Notes: generated from the letters alone by a model not told the origin. A stretch of 64,000 bases of DNA from Levilactobacillus wangkuiensis (GCF_016861605.1 NZ_BOLM01000006.1:62001-126000); one strand, 5' to 3'; shown: positions 17,578 to 26,064, counted from the stretch's first letter. Numbers and translations: made by a program.

Positions 17578-18702
17578 ATGAAGATTCAAGCTGCAGTTGT
17601 TGATAAGCAAAATGCTGATTTTGAAATTCGTGATGACGTTGAACTGGCTGACATGGGTGCGGACGATATCCAAGTCCACATGGTTGCCAGTGGGATCTGC
17701 CACTCCGACGAAGCTTTACGTACCGGGGTCGCCACCATTGACTACCCCATCGTCTTGGGCCACGAAGGTTCCGGGATCGTTGAAAAGGTTGGGCCAGAAG
17801 TTACCCAATTCAAGCCCGGCGACCACGTTGTCTTAAGTTTCTACGGTTGTGGGAACTGCAAGAGCTGTCTGGCCGGGATGCCAACGCAGTGTGAAAACTA
17901 CGCTGCAAATAACCTGTCCGGGGTTCGTCCTGACGGGACCGCACACTTCACTGAAAATGGCCACGATGTCGCTGACATGTTCGACCAAAGTTCCTTCACC
18001 TCGACCACGGTCGTTCGGGAACGGAACGCTGTTAAGGTCGACAAGGACCTTGACTTACGGAAACTCGGACCGCTGGGCTGTGGCTACGTCACTGGTTCCG
18101 GGACTGTCCTCAACACCTTGAAGCCAAAGCCTGGCGACACCATCGCCGTCTTTGGGACTGGGGCCGTTGGGTTGGCTGCCATGATGGCCGGCCGCATCTC
18201 TGGTTGCACCAAAGTTATTGCCATTGACATCGTCGACTCTCGTTTGGACTTAGCCAAGGAACTCGGCGCCACCGACGTCATCAACAGTAAGAAGGTTGAC
18301 GACGTGGTCAAGGCTGTTCAAGACTTGACTGGCGGCTTCGGTGTCAACTACGCGGTCGACACGACCGGTGTTTCCAGCGTCATCTCCAACTCCATCCAAG
18401 CTTTAGCACAAGGTGGGGTCTCCGCTGCCATCGCCGTGACCGACCAACACATCGACCTCGACACTTGGAACGACCTGTGTGTCAACGACAAGAGCGTCAT
18501 CGGTGTTAACATGGGCGACTCCGTTCCACAAATCGACATCCCTCGTTTGATTGAGTTCTACAAGCTGGGCATGTTCGACTTCGACAAGACTGAAAAGTTC
18601 TACAAGTTCAGTCAAATCAACGAAGCCAACGCTGATTCCGTTTCCGGGAAGACCATCAAGCCAGTTCTGGTCATTGATGACAGCTACGTTCCTGGTAAAT
18701 AA
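17578..18702 (+). CDS. Zinc-dependent alcohol dehydrogenase (aryl/benzyl-alcohol type)
   Basis: 374 residues, zinc MDR family, NAD(P)-linked. Catalytic zinc ligands: Cys41 in GICHSD, His62 in GHEGSG and the Cys in LGPLGCGYVTGSG. Structural zinc Cys91, 94, 97, 105 in GCGNCKSCLAGMPTQC. The Rossmann motif is GTGAVGLAAMMAG. Overall it resembles aryl/benzyl alcohol dehydrogenases. ATG at 17578 chosen because the upstream GTG lies inside the ribosome site GAGGTG. Probably reduces aldehydes, complementing the upstream aldehyde dehydrogenase. cre-like and Rex-like signals precede it. Confidence 0.85.
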   Translation: MKIQAAVVDKQNADFEIRDDVELADMGADDIQVHMVASGICHSDEALRTGVATIDYPIVLGHEGSGIVEKVGPEVTQFKPGDHVVLSFYGCGNCKSCLAGMPTQCENYAANNLSGVRPDGTAHFTENGHDVADMFDQSSFTSTTVVRERNAVKVDKDLDLRKLGPLGCGYVTGSGTVLNTLKPKPGDTIAVFGTGAVGLAAMMAGRISGCTKVIAIDIVDSRLDLAKELGATDVINSKKVDDVVKAVQDLTGGFGVNYAVDTTGVSSVISNSIQALAQGGVSAAIAVTDQHIDLDTWNDLCVNDKSVIGVNMGDSVPQIDIPRLIEFYKLGMFDFDKTEKFYKFSQINEANADSVSGKTIKPVLVIDDSYVPGK

Positions 18703-18726
18703 TCAGACTTAATTCTCGTTAATAAA

Positions 18727-18760
18727 ACCGGGCTATCCTGTGAGGTAGTCCGGTTTTTTA
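18727..18760 (+). terminator. Terminator of alcohol dehydrogenase gene
   Basis: AAAACCGG...CCGGTTTT with ACTACC/GGTAGT-like inner pairing and a T run. Confidence 0.8.
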
Positions 18761-18791
18761 TGCTCTCAAGGTCAAATCCCCGGTCTGCCCT

Positions 18792-18819
18792 AAAGCGTTG
18801 TTTGAAAGCGTTGTTTGAA
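18792..18819. repeat. Two-unit tandem repeat
   Basis: AAAGCGTTGTTTG occurs twice head to tail. Each copy resembles a weak cre half-site. No coding role. Confidence 0.5.
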
Positions 18820-18855
18820 ATCCTTATCCGTTTCCGATTCTACAATTTTACACGG

Positions 18856-18931
18856 GATTGTAACATGTTTTTCCGGATTGTAACACCAACATGTTACAAT
18901 CCTCTTTACAGCTGTTACAATCGTCTATAAT
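18856..18931 (+). promoter_or_regulatory. TGTAACA operator array overlapping a promoter
   Basis: Four half-sites in 67 bp: GATTGTAACA (18856) and GGATTGTAACA (18875) forward, TGTTACAATCC (18892) and TGTTACAATC (18913) reversed. The middle two make a perfect 11-bp inverted repeat around six bases. A promoter TTTACA-N15-TATAAT (18905-18931) overlaps the last half-site. The array should control the MucBP gene at 19097. The regulator is unknown and not adjacent. Confidence 0.7.
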
Positions 18932-19096
18932 TACTATTATATCAGCATTTAGACAACCTTTCCCGATGCCTAGTTGTCAAAACAGTGGCAACTATTTTAG
19001 CCACGATATGTCTGCTGAATTATTTACTCACATTTAAATGTTTGTCCCCTTAATTAGTGGTAAGCTTAGCTTAAAGTTGATCCACGGGGAGCGCAC

Positions 19097-19825
19097 ATGA
19101 TGTTAAAAAAATGGTTGAGTCTATTGGGACTTTTTATCGTGATTGGGATTGTTGGCGGTGGTGCATTTAGTCAGTCGCAAACGGCCACCGAAAACGACCA
19201 AGAAAAACTACCCAAGAATTACGGAAAAGTGGTCGTGCACTATGTCTACGGGAAAAAGGGCCATCCCGCCAATGACCTGTGGAGCAGTCAGACGTTGACG
19301 GGGCGGATTGGCACGCACTACCAGACCAAGGCCGAGGATCTCTTGAATCACGAAGGCTACATGGTTCTCGCCGGCCACTCGAAGAACACCGCCGGAACAT
19401 TCAAGCACCACGTGACCCACGTCACCTACACCTATTGGGACTATTCTGAAATCCAACACGAATTCAAACACGGCGCCGACCTCATGCTGGACGTCACGGC
19501 TGACCACCGCATCGGGTTATTTGACCGGAACCTGCAGGATTGCGTGGAGGTCGTGATGGAACGGCCTAACTTTGCCAAACCATACTACGATGTCACCTTT
19601 TCCACGCGTAACGATACGAATCACGGCTCTGGTCTGAAGTCCTACCGCTACCGTTTCGGGACCACCACCCGCTTCAAGGATCCGCGAAATGGCAACATCT
19701 ACACCACCACCCTGACCCCCAAGGGTGGCATCACCTTCAAGGCTGTGGCGACCAAGCACTCTACCATGAATGAATTGGTGATTGTCAACGACCGGGGGAA
19801 ATTGGTGACGGCTAAGATTAAGTAG
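19097..19825 (+). CDS. Exported or membrane-anchored MucBP-domain protein
   Basis: 242 residues with an N-terminal membrane segment (residues 5-25). Residues 42-118 resemble one mucin-binding-protein (MucBP) repeat: KVVVHYVYGKKGHPANDL, then GRIGTHYQTKAEDL, ending in TYTYWDY. The second half is unrecognised. There is no LPxTG motif, so it is either anchored by the N-terminal helix or released. Two ATG codons in tandem follow GGGGAG; either can start. Controlled through the TGTAACA array upstream. Confidence 0.65.
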   Translation: MMLKKWLSLLGLFIVIGIVGGGAFSQSQTATENDQEKLPKNYGKVVVHYVYGKKGHPANDLWSSQTLTGRIGTHYQTKAEDLLNHEGYMVLAGHSKNTAGTFKHHVTHVTYTYWDYSEIQHEFKHGADLMLDVTADHRIGLFDRNLQDCVEVVMERPNFAKPYYDVTFSTRNDTNHGSGLKSYRYRFGTTTRFKDPRNGNIYTTTLTPKGGITFKAVATKHSTMNELVIVNDRGKLVTAKIK

Positions 19826-19910
19826 CCGATTATAATTGGCCGTGCTAAATAAATTCGGACATCAAAGGCGCCTGAGATTTTGTCTCGAGCGCCTTTCGTA
19901 TCTGTAATAA

Positions 19911-20411
19911 TTATTGATCCTCTGTCCCCGCAATTTCCTGTAAAAGTCGTTGGCACTGCTCCGCCACCGTACTGATCTCATCAAAACAAACGGCTTCACT
20001 CCCCAGTAAATCCCGACCCAGCCACCACTGCGTTAGCTGTGCACGACTAAACGGTCGAGCCTTAGTCTGGTTGCGTTTCACCGTTGTCGCAAAGGTCACG
20101 TCAAAATAACCGATTACCATGGCAGACCCCCACGCCTGCTTGAGATCCCGCAGAAATTCACCATACACCGAACGTTTCAGGATGCCTTCCAAAATAATCA
20201 CGGCGAATCCCTGTGCCCGGCCCCAGGCAACCAACTCGGCCATGACCGCGATAGCTGGCGTCCCTGCCGTATCCGGGGCGTGCAAAATTTTGCGTCGAAC
20301 CACATCCTGACTGATCAACAGAGCTGTCGACCCCAGAATGTGCTGTAACTGCCGCGCCGTCGTCGTTTTACCGGACCCGGAATTGCCGCGTAACACTATC
20401 AATTTGGTCAC
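19911..20411 (-). CDS. P-loop kinase-like protein
   Basis: 166 residues starting TKLIVLRGNSGSGKTTTARQLQ, a Walker A motif within 20 residues of the N-terminus, followed by a nucleoside-kinase-like core with EGILKRSVY and a lid-like KARPFSRAQ. Likely phosphotransferase of unknown substrate; zeta-toxin-like or uridine-kinase-like folds are alternatives. The GTG start at 20411 is chosen over the ATG at 20444 because that ATG overlaps an extended -10 box (TGGTATAAT, minus strand), so it would not be in the mRNA. Confidence 0.7.
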   Translation of the reverse strand: MTKLIVLRGNSGSGKTTTARQLQHILGSTALLISQDVVRRKILHAPDTAGTPAIAVMAELVAWGRAQGFAVIILEGILKRSVYGEFLRDLKQAWGSAMVIGYFDVTFATTVKRNQTKARPFSRAQLTQWWLGRDLLGSEAVCFDEISTVAEQCQRLLQEIAGTEDQ

Positions 20412-20442
20412 ACGTCCCACCCCTTTCAGCTTAGTTTTAGTC

Positions 20443-20451
20443 ATTATACCA
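20443..20451 (-). promoter_or_regulatory. Extended -10 promoter of kinase gene
   Basis: TGGTATAAT on the minus strand, 32 bases before the GTG start. It decides the start codon of the kinase-like gene. Confidence 0.6.
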
Positions 20452-20514
20452 CCCGCAAACTTAACGATTTAATTTGAACATTCACCACTTTAACCGTTCA
20501 GGGGACTGGTAAAA

Positions 20515-20534
20515 ATGATATCATCGTGATATCA
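20515..20534. promoter_or_regulatory. Operator of ribbon-helix-helix operon
   Basis: The 8-bp palindrome TGATATCA occurs at 20516-20523 and 20527-20534, 11 bases apart (one helical turn). This is the arrangement expected for cooperative binding by ribbon-helix-helix dimers, so autoregulation by the next gene is inferred. Confidence 0.65.
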
Positions 20535-20561
20535 TTAAGCTATCATCAGGAGGGCGTTATC

Positions 20562-20891
20562 ATGGCAAAAGAAGCTCAGAAGCGTTTTCTATTACGGCTA
20601 GATGAAAGCCTATTCAAACGGGTGGCGGACGCGGCGGACGCTGATGGTCGGAGCATCAACGCCTACATCGCGCAGGTCCTGGCGCGCGCGGCACCAGCGG
20701 GGAACTGGGAACAGCGGCAGTTGATTGGCCGCGCCATTGCCGGGAAAGAGCTGGACGTCAAATCCGGACTTGTTCTGGTCGCCGGTATTTACTATCGGTA
20801 TCTGCTGGAGGCCCCGGAGAAGCCGGACAAGGACGCCAACTACACGGTCATCGAGAGTCACGGGAATATTTTAACGTTGAAAAAAATCTAG
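20562..20891 (+). CDS. Ribbon-helix-helix DNA-binding protein
   Basis: 109 residues. Residues 5-42 (KRFLLRLDESLFKRVADAAD...SINAYIAQVLARA) form an Arc-type ribbon-helix-helix. The C-terminal 65 residues are unrecognised and end in KKI. ATG after AGGAGGG. The stop is 12 bases before the SPFH start, so both are cotranscribed. Likely autorepressor of the pair. It resembles an antitoxin in its N-terminal part, but the partner is not a toxin. Confidence 0.75.
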   Translation: MAKEAQKRFLLRLDESLFKRVADAADADGRSINAYIAQVLARAAPAGNWEQRQLIGRAIAGKELDVKSGLVLVAGIYYRYLLEAPEKPDKDANYTVIESHGNILTLKKI

Positions 20892-20903
20892 GGGGAATTG
20901 GAC

Positions 20904-21746
20904 ATGTTTGGGATTAGAATTGTTCGTCAAAATAATGAAGGATTAGTCGAGACGCTGGGAAAATACAAGCACACCGTCTTGCCCGGGATTCATTTTTACC
21001 TGCCCGGTATCCAAAAGATTCGTACCGTCAGTCTGGCGATGTCACCACTGGCTTTGCCTAACTACTCGGTCATCACCAAGGATAACGCCGACGTCTCGGC
21101 CAGCCTGACGCTGAACTATCACGTCACCAACGCCGTGAAATACCAGTACGAAAACACGGACTCCGTGGAATCCATGGCGCAACTGGTACGGGGCCACTTA
21201 CGGGACATCATTGGGCGGATGGACCTGAACCAAGCGCTAGGTTCCACGGCCAAGATCAACCAGGAACTGGCTACGGCCATCGGGGATTTGACCGACACCT
21301 ATGGCATCAACGTTGACCGGACCAACATTGACGAACTAACGCCATCCAAGGCGATTCAATCCGCCATGGATAAGCAATTGACGGCCGACCGGGAACGGAT
21401 TGCCGCCATCGCTAAGGCTGAGGGGGAAGCCAAGTCCATCGAATTGACCACCAAGGCCAAGAACGATGCCTTAATGGCCACCGCGACGGCCCAAGCCACC
21501 GCCACCCGGACCCGTGCCGACGCCGAAAAATATCGGATTGACACGGTGAACTCCAGTCTGGAATCAGCGACGAAGGAATTCTTCGAAAACCAATCGATTT
21601 CGGCTTTCAGTGACCTGGCTAACTCGCCGGCTAACGTGGTCGTCGTTCCAAGTGATCACGTTGCCGACCTGGGTCAGATTCCCGCCATTGGCGCGGCTTT
21701 GAAGACTGGATTGGCAACACCACCAGCTGCACCGGTTAAGAAATAG
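20904..21746 (+). CDS. SPFH/stomatin-like protein without membrane helix
   Basis: 280 residues. The SPFH/Band 7 domain runs about 5-190: VETLGKYKHTVLPGIHFYLP, then VITKDNADVSASLTLNYHV, and an Ala/Glu-rich coiled coil (DRERIAAIAKAEGEAKS) to residue 220. SPFH proteins form oligomeric rings or cages on membranes. Unlike stomatins it starts directly at MFGIRIVRQN without a membrane helix, so attachment would be peripheral. ATG at 20904 with GGGGG 8 bases upstream. In an operon with the ribbon-helix-helix gene; no NfeD partner is present. Confidence 0.8.
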   Translation: MFGIRIVRQNNEGLVETLGKYKHTVLPGIHFYLPGIQKIRTVSLAMSPLALPNYSVITKDNADVSASLTLNYHVTNAVKYQYENTDSVESMAQLVRGHLRDIIGRMDLNQALGSTAKINQELATAIGDLTDTYGINVDRTNIDELTPSKAIQSAMDKQLTADRERIAAIAKAEGEAKSIELTTKAKNDALMATATAQATATRTRADAEKYRIDTVNSSLESATKEFFENQSISAFSDLANSPANVVVVPSDHVADLGQIPAIGAALKTGLATPPAAPVKK

Positions 21747-21750
21747 AACC

Positions 21751-21808
21751 TAAAAATCAGCTTTTCACGAAACGCAAATACTGCGTTGGTGAGAAGCTGA
21801 TTTTTACG
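21751..21808 (+). terminator. Terminator of RHH-SPFH operon
   Basis: AAAAATCAGCTTTTCAC pairs with GTGAGAAGCTGATTTTT with G-U tolerance. Confidence 0.85.
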
Positions 21809-21896
21809 ATTCTAGCATCCAAAGCAATCCGCAAACAATCTTTCAGATTACGCGTAGAATAAAGACAGAACTTCTACATAGAAAGGTTATGTAATC

Positions 21897-22256
21897 ATGG
21901 TCACCCGCAAAGACATTTTCACCTATACGGAAGATAATTACGGCGTCACGCCTGAATACACCTTCAGCTCCTACCCGAAATATGCCGTCCTCAAGAATCG
22001 TCAGGGTAAATGGTTTGGCCTAGTCATGAATGTGCCCAAGGAGAAACTCGGTCTAACGGGCAAGGAAGAGGTCGATGTGTTAGACGTCAAGATTGACCCC
22101 GAGCTTGGCAGTATTCTCCGCAGCAAGCCGGGCTACCTCCCCGCCTACCACATGAACAAGGAACACTGGTTATCCATCGTACTGAATCAGGAAACGGATG
22201 CGGCTAATCTATTTCAGTTGTTGGACGGTAGTTATCAAACTGTTATTAAGTGCTAA
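21897..22256 (+). CDS. MmcQ/YjbR family protein
   Basis: 119 residues covering the whole MmcQ/YjbR (CyaY-like) fold: YTEDNYGVTPEYTFSSYPKYAVLKN at the start, WFGLVMNVPKEKLGL in the middle and PAYHMNKEHWLSIVL near the end. Members bind DNA in vitro but have no settled role. ATG preceded by GAAAGG. Single gene. Confidence 0.85.
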   Translation: MVTRKDIFTYTEDNYGVTPEYTFSSYPKYAVLKNRQGKWFGLVMNVPKEKLGLTGKEEVDVLDVKIDPELGSILRSKPGYLPAYHMNKEHWLSIVLNQETDAANLFQLLDGSYQTVIKC

Positions 22257-22342
22257 TTATTAATAACAAATGTCTACATCAATGATTATTATCTATCAAA
22301 AATCAGCTACCCACACAGAATGTCACCAGAAATAAGTGGTGA

Positions 22343-22545
22343 CAACCGGGACCCAAACTAGTATGAGCCGTGAGGGCGAGAAAAACGGACTCAGCCGTGG
22401 GATTTATTAGTGCTTTCGGAAACGAATGCACTAATAAATGGCGATTTTGAGACGTGATTTTCGGCTCAAAACGAGGTCCAAGACCGCTCCTCAGGCTTGG
22501 GCCGCCCTCCCCTCGCGTTCCAGTCCGTTTTTTTCGCCCGGTAAG
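22343..22545. repeat. Structured intergenic element, copy A
   Basis: Shares blocks CAGCCGTGGGA, TTTTGAGACGTGATTTTCGG and GGCTCAAA with copies at 31808 and 45855. The outer stem GGGCGAGAAAAACGGACT (22374-22391) pairs with AGTCCGTTTTTTTCGCCC (22522-22539) with one G-U pair. The inner stem ATTTATTAGTGC pairs with GCACTAATAAAT. No protein is supported here; the open frames are incidental. Confidence 0.75.
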
Positions 22546-22634
22546 GCGCTGCAGCTCGCCAATTTAAAATTTCCGGTTGACACCACTTTTTTCCAGGGGT
22601 ACACTAGCCTCAATTCAATAAATCGTCCGAAACA

Positions 22635-22910
22635 AACCATTGAGGTGGAGATCAAGATTATCGTGCACGTAAAGAGAGCCGTCGTTGCTGAGAGTACGGC
22701 CGAACGCAGGTAGTTAAATGGACCACCGAGGGCTTCCCCGAACCATTTTGCAGTACGGGAAGACGTGCGACATACGTCAGTTGTCAGGGAAATGTTAGTT
22801 TCCTGTGAAGAGGGGCGCGGTCTCTTTTTCGGGACCCGTCTAATTAAGGTGGCACCGCGGTTAAAACCGTCCTTAACACATTGGCTGTTGAGGACGGTTT
22901 TTTGTCTACA
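22635..22910 (+). ncRNA. T-box riboswitch leader, probable Trp specifier
   Basis: Contains the T-box sequence GGTGGCACCGCGG at 22848-22860. A terminator with stem AACCGTCCTTAACA / GTTGAGGACGGTT (22864-22903) and T6 follows, and the AGAGAG...GCTGAGAGT distal stem I signature lies near 22675-22700. In the specifier position, TGG (22719-22721) followed by ACC and then GAG matches the usual specifier-ACC pattern, which would read uncharged tRNA-Trp. The T-box call is firm; the specifier is read by eye. Controls the peptide-binding protein gene at 23004. Confidence 0.88.
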
Positions 22911-22933
22911 CTTTTTCCGAGGGGGATTCACCT

Positions 22934-23104
22934 ATGTTCAAACGATGGCAACGCTCATTATTCTTTCTAACCGACAAATTCAATCATTCTGGAGGAAAAA
23001 ATTATGAGTTTAGCACAACACAAGAAAGCACTCGCCCTTTGCGGCGGCATTATTCTAATCGGCGCCGGCGTCTTCGCCGTGACCGGTCACTCGCAATCCA
23101 CTAA
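22934..23104 (+). CDS. Possible short leader ORF overlapping oppA
   Basis: 56 codons starting ATG with GAGGGGG 8 bases upstream, reading MFKRWQRSLFFLTDKF and then an Arg-rich tail in another frame of oppA. It ends inside oppA, and the oppA ribosome site lies within it. Translation coupling is possible; a functional peptide is doubtful. Confidence 0.25.
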   Translation: MFKRWQRSLFFLTDKFNHSGGKNYEFSTTQESTRPLRRHYSNRRRRLRRDRSLAIH

Positions 23105-24644
23105 GAAGGTCGCGCAACACCTGAACCTATACGAAACGGCCACGATTTCCAGTCTCGACGTAGCCAAGATCACCGACAGCGTCTCCAGCAATACGCTCAG
23201 CCAAGTTGGCGAAGGCCTGTACCGCCTGAACGCCGACAGCGAGGCGCAAAATGCCCTGGCAACCAAGACGACCGTCAGTGACAGCGGCCACCACTACACC
23301 ATTAACTTGCGGCATAACGCCAAGTGGAGCAACGGCGACCCCGTCACGGCCCAGGACTTCGTTTACTCCTGGAAGCGGACGCTAGACCCCAAGTCTAAGT
23401 CAGAGTTCACTTATCAATTTGCGAATATCAAAAATGCCAGTGCCATCGCGGCCGGGAAGAAATCCCCCGCAACGTTGGGCGTTAAGGCCGTGGGTCGGTA
23501 CCAACTGAAGATCACCCTCAGCCGACCGGCATCCTACTTCAAGCAGATGCTAGCTAGCACCACCTACTATCCCCTGAACCAAAAGGCCGTCCAAAAGTAC
23601 GGGAAGACATACGGATCATCCGCGGCCACGACCGTTTACAACGGGCCCTTCGTTCTGAAAAACTGGAACGGAACCAGTGACAGCTGGAACTTAAAGAAGA
23701 ATCCAACCTACGTCGCTGCAAAAACCGTCAAGCTCAGCAGTATTAAATACCAGGTCATCAAGACCAGCTCGACGGCCTACAACCTGTACCAGTCCAAGCG
23801 ACTGGATGCGGTCACCCTCGACGGTGAACAGACCACGCAAAACAAACACAATCCGGACCTGAAGTCGTTGGCCGCTGGCCGTATCGGCTTCATCCAATAC
23901 AACGAACAGAACAAGATTGCCGCTAACCAGAACCTGCGGCGCGCCATCTCCCTGGCCATCAACCGCCAACAACTCGCGGACAAGGTCTTGAAGAACGGTT
24001 CACGACCAGCCAAAACGTTTGCCATTCACCACATGATGACCAACGCCAAGACGGGGAAGGACTTTACCACCGACGCCTACGTAAAGAATACCGCCGACCA
24101 CAACCCAACCCTGGCCAAGCAGCTTTACCAAAAGGCGCTGAAACAGTTGGGTAAGCAACAGTTGACCGTCACGATTACTTGCGGCGATGACGACACCACC
24201 AAGAACATCGCCGAATTTATCCAGAGCACCGTCAGCAGCACGCTGGGCCTCAAGGTCAACGTGTCCGCGATGCCATTTCCATCCATGCTGAGCAACGTTT
24301 CCAAGGGGAACTTCGAGCTCAACCTGACCGGCTGGAGCATGGACAACGCCGACCCGATTCAATCCCTGCAGATTCTATCCTCGACCAACAACTCCAACAT
24401 GGGCCACTACGACAACAAGACCTATGATCAGGCGCTGACCAAGTCCGAAGGTGTCGACGCGCTGAAGCCGACTGCCCGGTACCAAGACCTGTTAACGGCC
24501 GCCCGGACCGCCCTGCGTGACCAAGCCGTGACGCCACTTTACGAAGCGCGGACCAACACGCTGGTCAACCCCAAAATCAAGGGGGTCGTTTATAACAAAT
24601 TCAACGGGAGCCCCGATTACCAACACGCCTATGTCACTGATTAA
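23004..24644 (+). CDS. oppA: Oligopeptide ABC transporter substrate-binding protein
   Basis: 546 residues, full length for the OppA/DppA family (SBP_bac_5). Family landmarks: LNLYETATISSLD at the N-terminus, WSNGDPVTAQDFVYSWKRTLDP near 108, VYNGPFVLKNW near 215, and the ending VVYNKFNGSPDYQHAYV. Residues 9-27 are hydrophobic with a Cys at 13, but without a proper lipobox, so anchoring is by the helix or atypical lipidation. No permease or ATPase genes are adjacent: an orphan receptor that would feed a system elsewhere. The T-box implies induction on amino-acid shortage, probably tryptophan. Confidence 0.9.
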   Translation: MSLAQHKKALALCGGIILIGAGVFAVTGHSQSTKKVAQHLNLYETATISSLDVAKITDSVSSNTLSQVGEGLYRLNADSEAQNALATKTTVSDSGHHYTINLRHNAKWSNGDPVTAQDFVYSWKRTLDPKSKSEFTYQFANIKNASAIAAGKKSPATLGVKAVGRYQLKITLSRPASYFKQMLASTTYYPLNQKAVQKYGKTYGSSAATTVYNGPFVLKNWNGTSDSWNLKKNPTYVAAKTVKLSSIKYQVIKTSSTAYNLYQSKRLDAVTLDGEQTTQNKHNPDLKSLAAGRIGFIQYNEQNKIAANQNLRRAISLAINRQQLADKVLKNGSRPAKTFAIHHMMTNAKTGKDFTTDAYVKNTADHNPTLAKQLYQKALKQLGKQQLTVTITCGDDDTTKNIAEFIQSTVSSTLGLKVNVSAMPFPSMLSNVSKGNFELNLTGWSMDNADPIQSLQILSSTNNSNMGHYDNKTYDQALTKSEGVDALKPTARYQDLLTAARTALRDQAVTPLYEARTNTLVNPKIKGVVYNKFNGSPDYQHAYVTD

Positions 24645-24671
24645 CCATTTGAAATTGCTAGGGTATTACCA

Positions 24672-24699
24672 TTGCAGTGCCGGCCAAATACGGTATAAT
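24672..24699 (+). promoter_or_regulatory. Promoter of GtrA-like gene
   Basis: TTGCAG-N16-TATAAT, giving a leader of about 100 bases. Confidence 0.55.
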
Positions 24700-24807
24700 T
24701 GAGCTAGTAACTACAATTACACGTTTTCATAACTCAGGTGGGGCCCGGGGATTTTCACGACGGTTTCACCCAGCTAAGTGAAACGTCACAGAAAGGTTCC
24801 GGAATCT

Positions 24808-25317
24808 ATGGAAAGTCAACCCTTACGTCACGATCACTACCCGGCCTCGCAAGAAGAGTACGAAGCTGAGTTAACCGAAACGGAAAACGAATACGCTGCG
24901 CAACTCAAACAAGTCGAGGACAAGGTCCAAGGCCAAGCCGCTCGTTACCTGTTATTTGGGGCTATCTCTGTTGTCATCAACATCACGTTATTTTACCTGT
25001 TCTACCACACGATGGGCATTGGCTATCAATTAGCCAACTTCATCGACTGGCTGATCAGTGTCCAATGCTCCTTCTGGCTAGACCGGACATTTGTCTTCAA
25101 GCACAAGTCCGACAAGCCAATGCGGGAAATGGGTACGTTCTACATGACCCGAATCGCCACGTTCCTGTTGGAAACCGTCATCCTGTTCATGGGGATCTCT
25201 TGGTTGAACGCCAACGGGACTATGACCAAGGTCATCGGCCACGCGATTGCTTTGGTTTTGAACTTCTTCCTATCTAAGAAGCTTGTGTTCAAGAACCAAC
25301 CCGCTCCGGCTGATTAA
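24808..25317 (+). CDS. GtrA-like membrane protein
   Basis: 169 residues. A charged N-terminus (about 1-45, Glu/Gln-rich, possibly coiled coil) precedes four membrane helices with RYLLFGAISVVINITLFYLFY, CSFWLDRTFVFKH and FFLSKKLVFK, typical of GtrA. GtrA-type proteins help move polyprenyl-linked sugars across the membrane for glycosylation of surface polymers. ATG at 24808 preceded by AAAGG; the in-frame GTG at 24778 lacks a ribosome site. The N-terminal extension is longer than usual. Confidence 0.82.
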   Translation: MESQPLRHDHYPASQEEYEAELTETENEYAAQLKQVEDKVQGQAARYLLFGAISVVINITLFYLFYHTMGIGYQLANFIDWLISVQCSFWLDRTFVFKHKSDKPMREMGTFYMTRIATFLLETVILFMGISWLNANGTMTKVIGHAIALVLNFFLSKKLVFKNQPAPAD

Positions 25318-25332
25318 ATTTATGCTTATACA

Positions 25333-25376
25333 CAAAGGTGATTCACTCCAGTTTATCTGGAATGAACCACCTTTTT
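25333..25376 (+). terminator. Terminator of GtrA-like gene
   Basis: AAAGGTG...CACCTTT with an ATTCACTCCAG/CTGGAATGAA inner stem and T6. Confidence 0.8.
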
Positions 25377-25493
25377 TCGTGGCCAATCTACTTTGAATTA
25401 ACTATGTTTACATATTATCCTGTTAAAGAACCCATTCACACCAGACTAAGCGTACAATGGACTTAATTCTACAACACTGAGGAGCCCACCATC

Positions 25494-26063
25494 ATGCTAG
25501 TCTTCACCTTAACCGCCATTGGTATCTTCTTGGTTACTGACACCGACGACCTGGTCGTCCTGCTCCTACTGTGGCTGTCAGCCGAGACGCCGCGGGAACG
25601 ACACCACATTATTCTCGGCCAATACCTGGGAATTCTCACCCTGATTCTGGTCGCCTGGTTAGCTAGTCGGGGCGTCTTGCACTACAACCTAGCCGAATGG
25701 ACGCGCTGGTTGGGGGTGGTTCCCCTGACCCTGGGAATCACCGGTCTGTGGCGGTGGTGGCACGCGCGCCACACAACCGGCTTGCCACCTGCCTTAACGC
25801 GCGTGGTCAGCCTACCATTGGTCTGGTCGCTGACGATTGGTAACGGTGGCGATAACCTCAGCATCTACATCCCCTATTTTACCCGGCTCAACCATCCCGA
25901 GTTTGGTGGTGTCCTGGTCATTTTTCTGACCCTGATTGGCCTCTGGCTGATTGTTAGTCACCGCGTTGCCCAATCGCCCGCCGCCAGTCACTTTTTCGCG
26001 CGGTTTGGCGCCTGGTTGTCGCCACTTCTGTTCATTTGCGTGGGCCTCGCCATTTTGCTCTAA
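25494..26063 (+). CDS. cadD: CadD-family cadmium resistance transporter
   Basis: 189 residues, about five or six membrane segments. Landmarks of the CadD family: VTDTDDLVVLLLL near residue 15, GQYLGI near 42 and TIGNGGDNLSIYIPYF near 115. CadD proteins give cadmium resistance in staphylococci; in lactobacilli the physiological ion is less certain. No CadC/CadX-type regulator is adjacent. ATG after GAGGAG. The last codons lie just before a parS-like sequence. Confidence 0.82.
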   Translation: MLVFTLTAIGIFLVTDTDDLVVLLLLWLSAETPRERHHIILGQYLGILTLILVAWLASRGVLHYNLAEWTRWLGVVPLTLGITGLWRWWHARHTTGLPPALTRVVSLPLVWSLTIGNGGDNLSIYIPYFTRLNHPEFGGVLVIFLTLIGLWLIVSHRVAQSPAASHFFARFGAWLSPLLFICVGLAILL

Positions 26064-26064
26064 G

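Noticed and set aside
22438-23007. Open frames on both strands between 22438 and 23007
   Set aside because: They overlap copy A of the structured element and the T-box; composition is not protein-like and no ribosome sites are present.
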